Source: an uncultured Clostridiaceae bacterium (GTDB lineage Bacteria; Bacillota; Clostridia; Lachnospirales; Lachnospiraceae). Taken from it: a DNA stretch of 6,104 nucleotides. Below the pieces are notes generated by a model. That model saw only the letters and a list, made by a program, of their open reading frames with translations. It was not told the origin of the DNA and did no database searches. The position numbers and the translations under genes are program-made. The DNA is taken from positions 1 through 6,104 of the forward strand of contig CATLIJ010000160.1 in NCBI GenBank assembly GCA_949948825.1. The letters run 5' to 3'. Below are positions 5,585-6,104 of this stretch, piece by piece (position 1 is the stretch's first letter; each line of letters begins with the position of its first letter).

Positions 5585-5666
5585 TTATATAAAACCACAA
5601 CAAAGATTTCACAGGAAACCTCTGCTCCCATTTCCTTTTTCTAAATATATCCAGCCCTTTTATAAT

Positions 5667-5702
5667 TCAGAAAACAGGAATGTTTCGGATAGTTATTTCC
5701 AT
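5667..5702 (-). CDS. Possible 11-codon mini-ORF upstream of the collagen-like gene
   Basis: An AGGAG six bases before ATG (5700-5702) opens the peptide MEITIRNIPVF, which stops at TGA 5667-5669. The signal is better than any other start between the LacI-family gene and the collagen repeats. It begins just after the LacI-gene terminator, and no good promoter is visible between the two, so expression is doubtful. It could be a leader peptide, the remains of a broken gene, or chance. Confidence 0.25.
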   Translation of the reverse strand: MEITIRNIPVF

Positions 5703-5715
5703 CTTTATCTCCTGC

Positions 5716-5748
5716 AAAATAAAAAAGGCACTGCCCAAAAGCAACACC
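5716..5748 (-). terminator. Intrinsic terminator of the LacI-family gene
   Basis: On the minus strand GGTGTTGC (5741-5748) pairs with GCAGTGCC (5727-5734), using three G-U pairs, around a six-base loop, and is followed by TTTTTTATTTT. The G-U pairs work only in the minus-strand RNA, which fixes its direction. It lies about 40 nt after the regulator stop codon. Confidence 0.7.
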
Positions 5749-5789
5749 TTTCAAACAACGCAGTTATGTTTAAAAAAAATTCCCATAAC

Positions 5790-6104
5790 TCAGAGTGTAG
5801 TCTCCCTCCACTTCACCACATTTTTAAACACAACCTCGCCCTCCTTGCGCTTGCCCTCCAAAAGCTCCAAAAGCTCTCTGGCTGCCCGGGCCCCTTCCTG
5901 ACAGGCAGGTTCCAAAATCGCGGATATCGTCGGAGTGGTCAGCCTTGTCCATCCCGTCATGTCAAAACCAATGAGGCCAAGGGTATCCGGAAAAAGCTTC
6001 TGATAGTCCGGGTAGTTGCGGACTGCCTGATACACCACAGGCAGAAGCCCTGGTTCTGCCACATAGATCAGCGTCCTCTTTTTCAAATCCACCTGCTGTT
6101 TCAG
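5790..6104 (-). CDS. LacI/GalR-family transcriptional regulator, C-terminal 104 residues (partial)
   Basis: The frame is open to the right edge of the window, so the N-terminal DNA-binding domain and most of the sugar-binding domain are outside. The visible part matches the end of the periplasmic-binding-like effector domain of LacI-type regulators: a short variable helix region (VVYQAVRNYPDYQKLFPDT), then LGLIGFDMTGW in place of the family's VVGFDD motif, TTPTISAILEP for the usual P-x-[IL]-T-T-[VI] segment, a helix with GARAARELLELLEG, and the terminal strand ending VVKWRETTL (family ...R-x-S/T). The GTG at 6090-6092 is an internal valine rather than a start. The effector and operator cannot be predicted from this piece. 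Its own terminator follows at 5716-5748. Confidence 0.85.
   Translation of the reverse strand: MKQQVDLKKRTLIYVAEPGLLPVVYQAVRNYPDYQKLFPDTLGLIGFDMTGWTRLTTPTISAILEPACQEGARAARELLELLEGKRKEGEVVFKNVVKWRETTL

Larger units (their letters stand above)
5585..5789. other. Intergenic region between LacI-family and collagen-like genes
   Basis: Minus-strand order: a 7-bp inverted repeat, AGTTATG with CATAACT (5762-5768 and 5784-5790), touching the regulator stop; the terminator; the mini-ORF; then an AT-rich stretch with TATAAA and TATATT boxes but no good -35. A GTG at 5610-5612 preceded by AGAGG opens a peptide beginning VKSLLWFYINR, in a frame one base off the collagen frame. I cannot assign a promoter to the collagen-like gene. 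Confidence 0.45.

Noticed and set aside
4589..5644. Long open frames opposite and out of frame with the collagen gene (plus strand 4589-5644 and 4897-5592; minus strand 4884-5612)
   Set aside because: The GC-rich 9-bp repeat lacks stop codons in several frames. These translations are low-complexity Arg/Ser/Cys/Trp or Leu/Pro repeats with no domain, whereas the GXY frame gives collagen plus a recognisable C-terminal domain.

Overview
The window looks like chromosomal DNA from a Gram-positive anaerobe of the Clostridia, most likely Lachnospiraceae. This is inferred from strong AGGAGG ribosome binding sites, moderate GC, a VanS-like histidine kinase, a CxxCxxCC (YkgJ-type) protein and a collagen-like protein with a BclA-type C-terminal domain. 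Every gene I can support is on the minus strand, so the biological reading order runs from 6104 down to 1.

In that order: (a) the C-terminal end of a LacI/GalR-family regulator (5790-6104, cut by the window edge) with its own terminator; (b) a short intergenic gap with an 11-codon mini-ORF behind a good Shine-Dalgarno sequence; (c) a GC-rich collagen-like gene (open frame 4496-5584) with 73 uninterrupted G-X-Y triplets and a 138-residue C-terminal domain, whose reading frame has no convincing start codon, followed by a terminator; (d) a two-component operon, response regulator (3410-4087) overlapping a histidine kinase (1701-3413) by ATGA, with a promoter, a likely response-regulator operator (two 9-mers, 11-nt period), a roughly 150-nt highly structured leader element and a terminator that overlaps the kinase stop codon; (e) a solitary small serine recombinase (851-1453) with its own promoter and nearby repeats; (f) a YkgJ-family gene broken by what looks like an internal deletion (158-591), with a near-consensus promoter; (g) the start of an unrecognised gene running off the left edge.

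The two-component pair appears self-contained and probably autoregulated. Its signal and targets cannot be read from the sequence. The collagen-like protein is probably a surface or spore-surface (exosporium-like) filament. I see no clearly new multi-gene system. The most unusual items are the cloverleaf-like inverted-repeat element between the two-component promoter and its ribosome binding site, and the missing start of the collagen-like gene.
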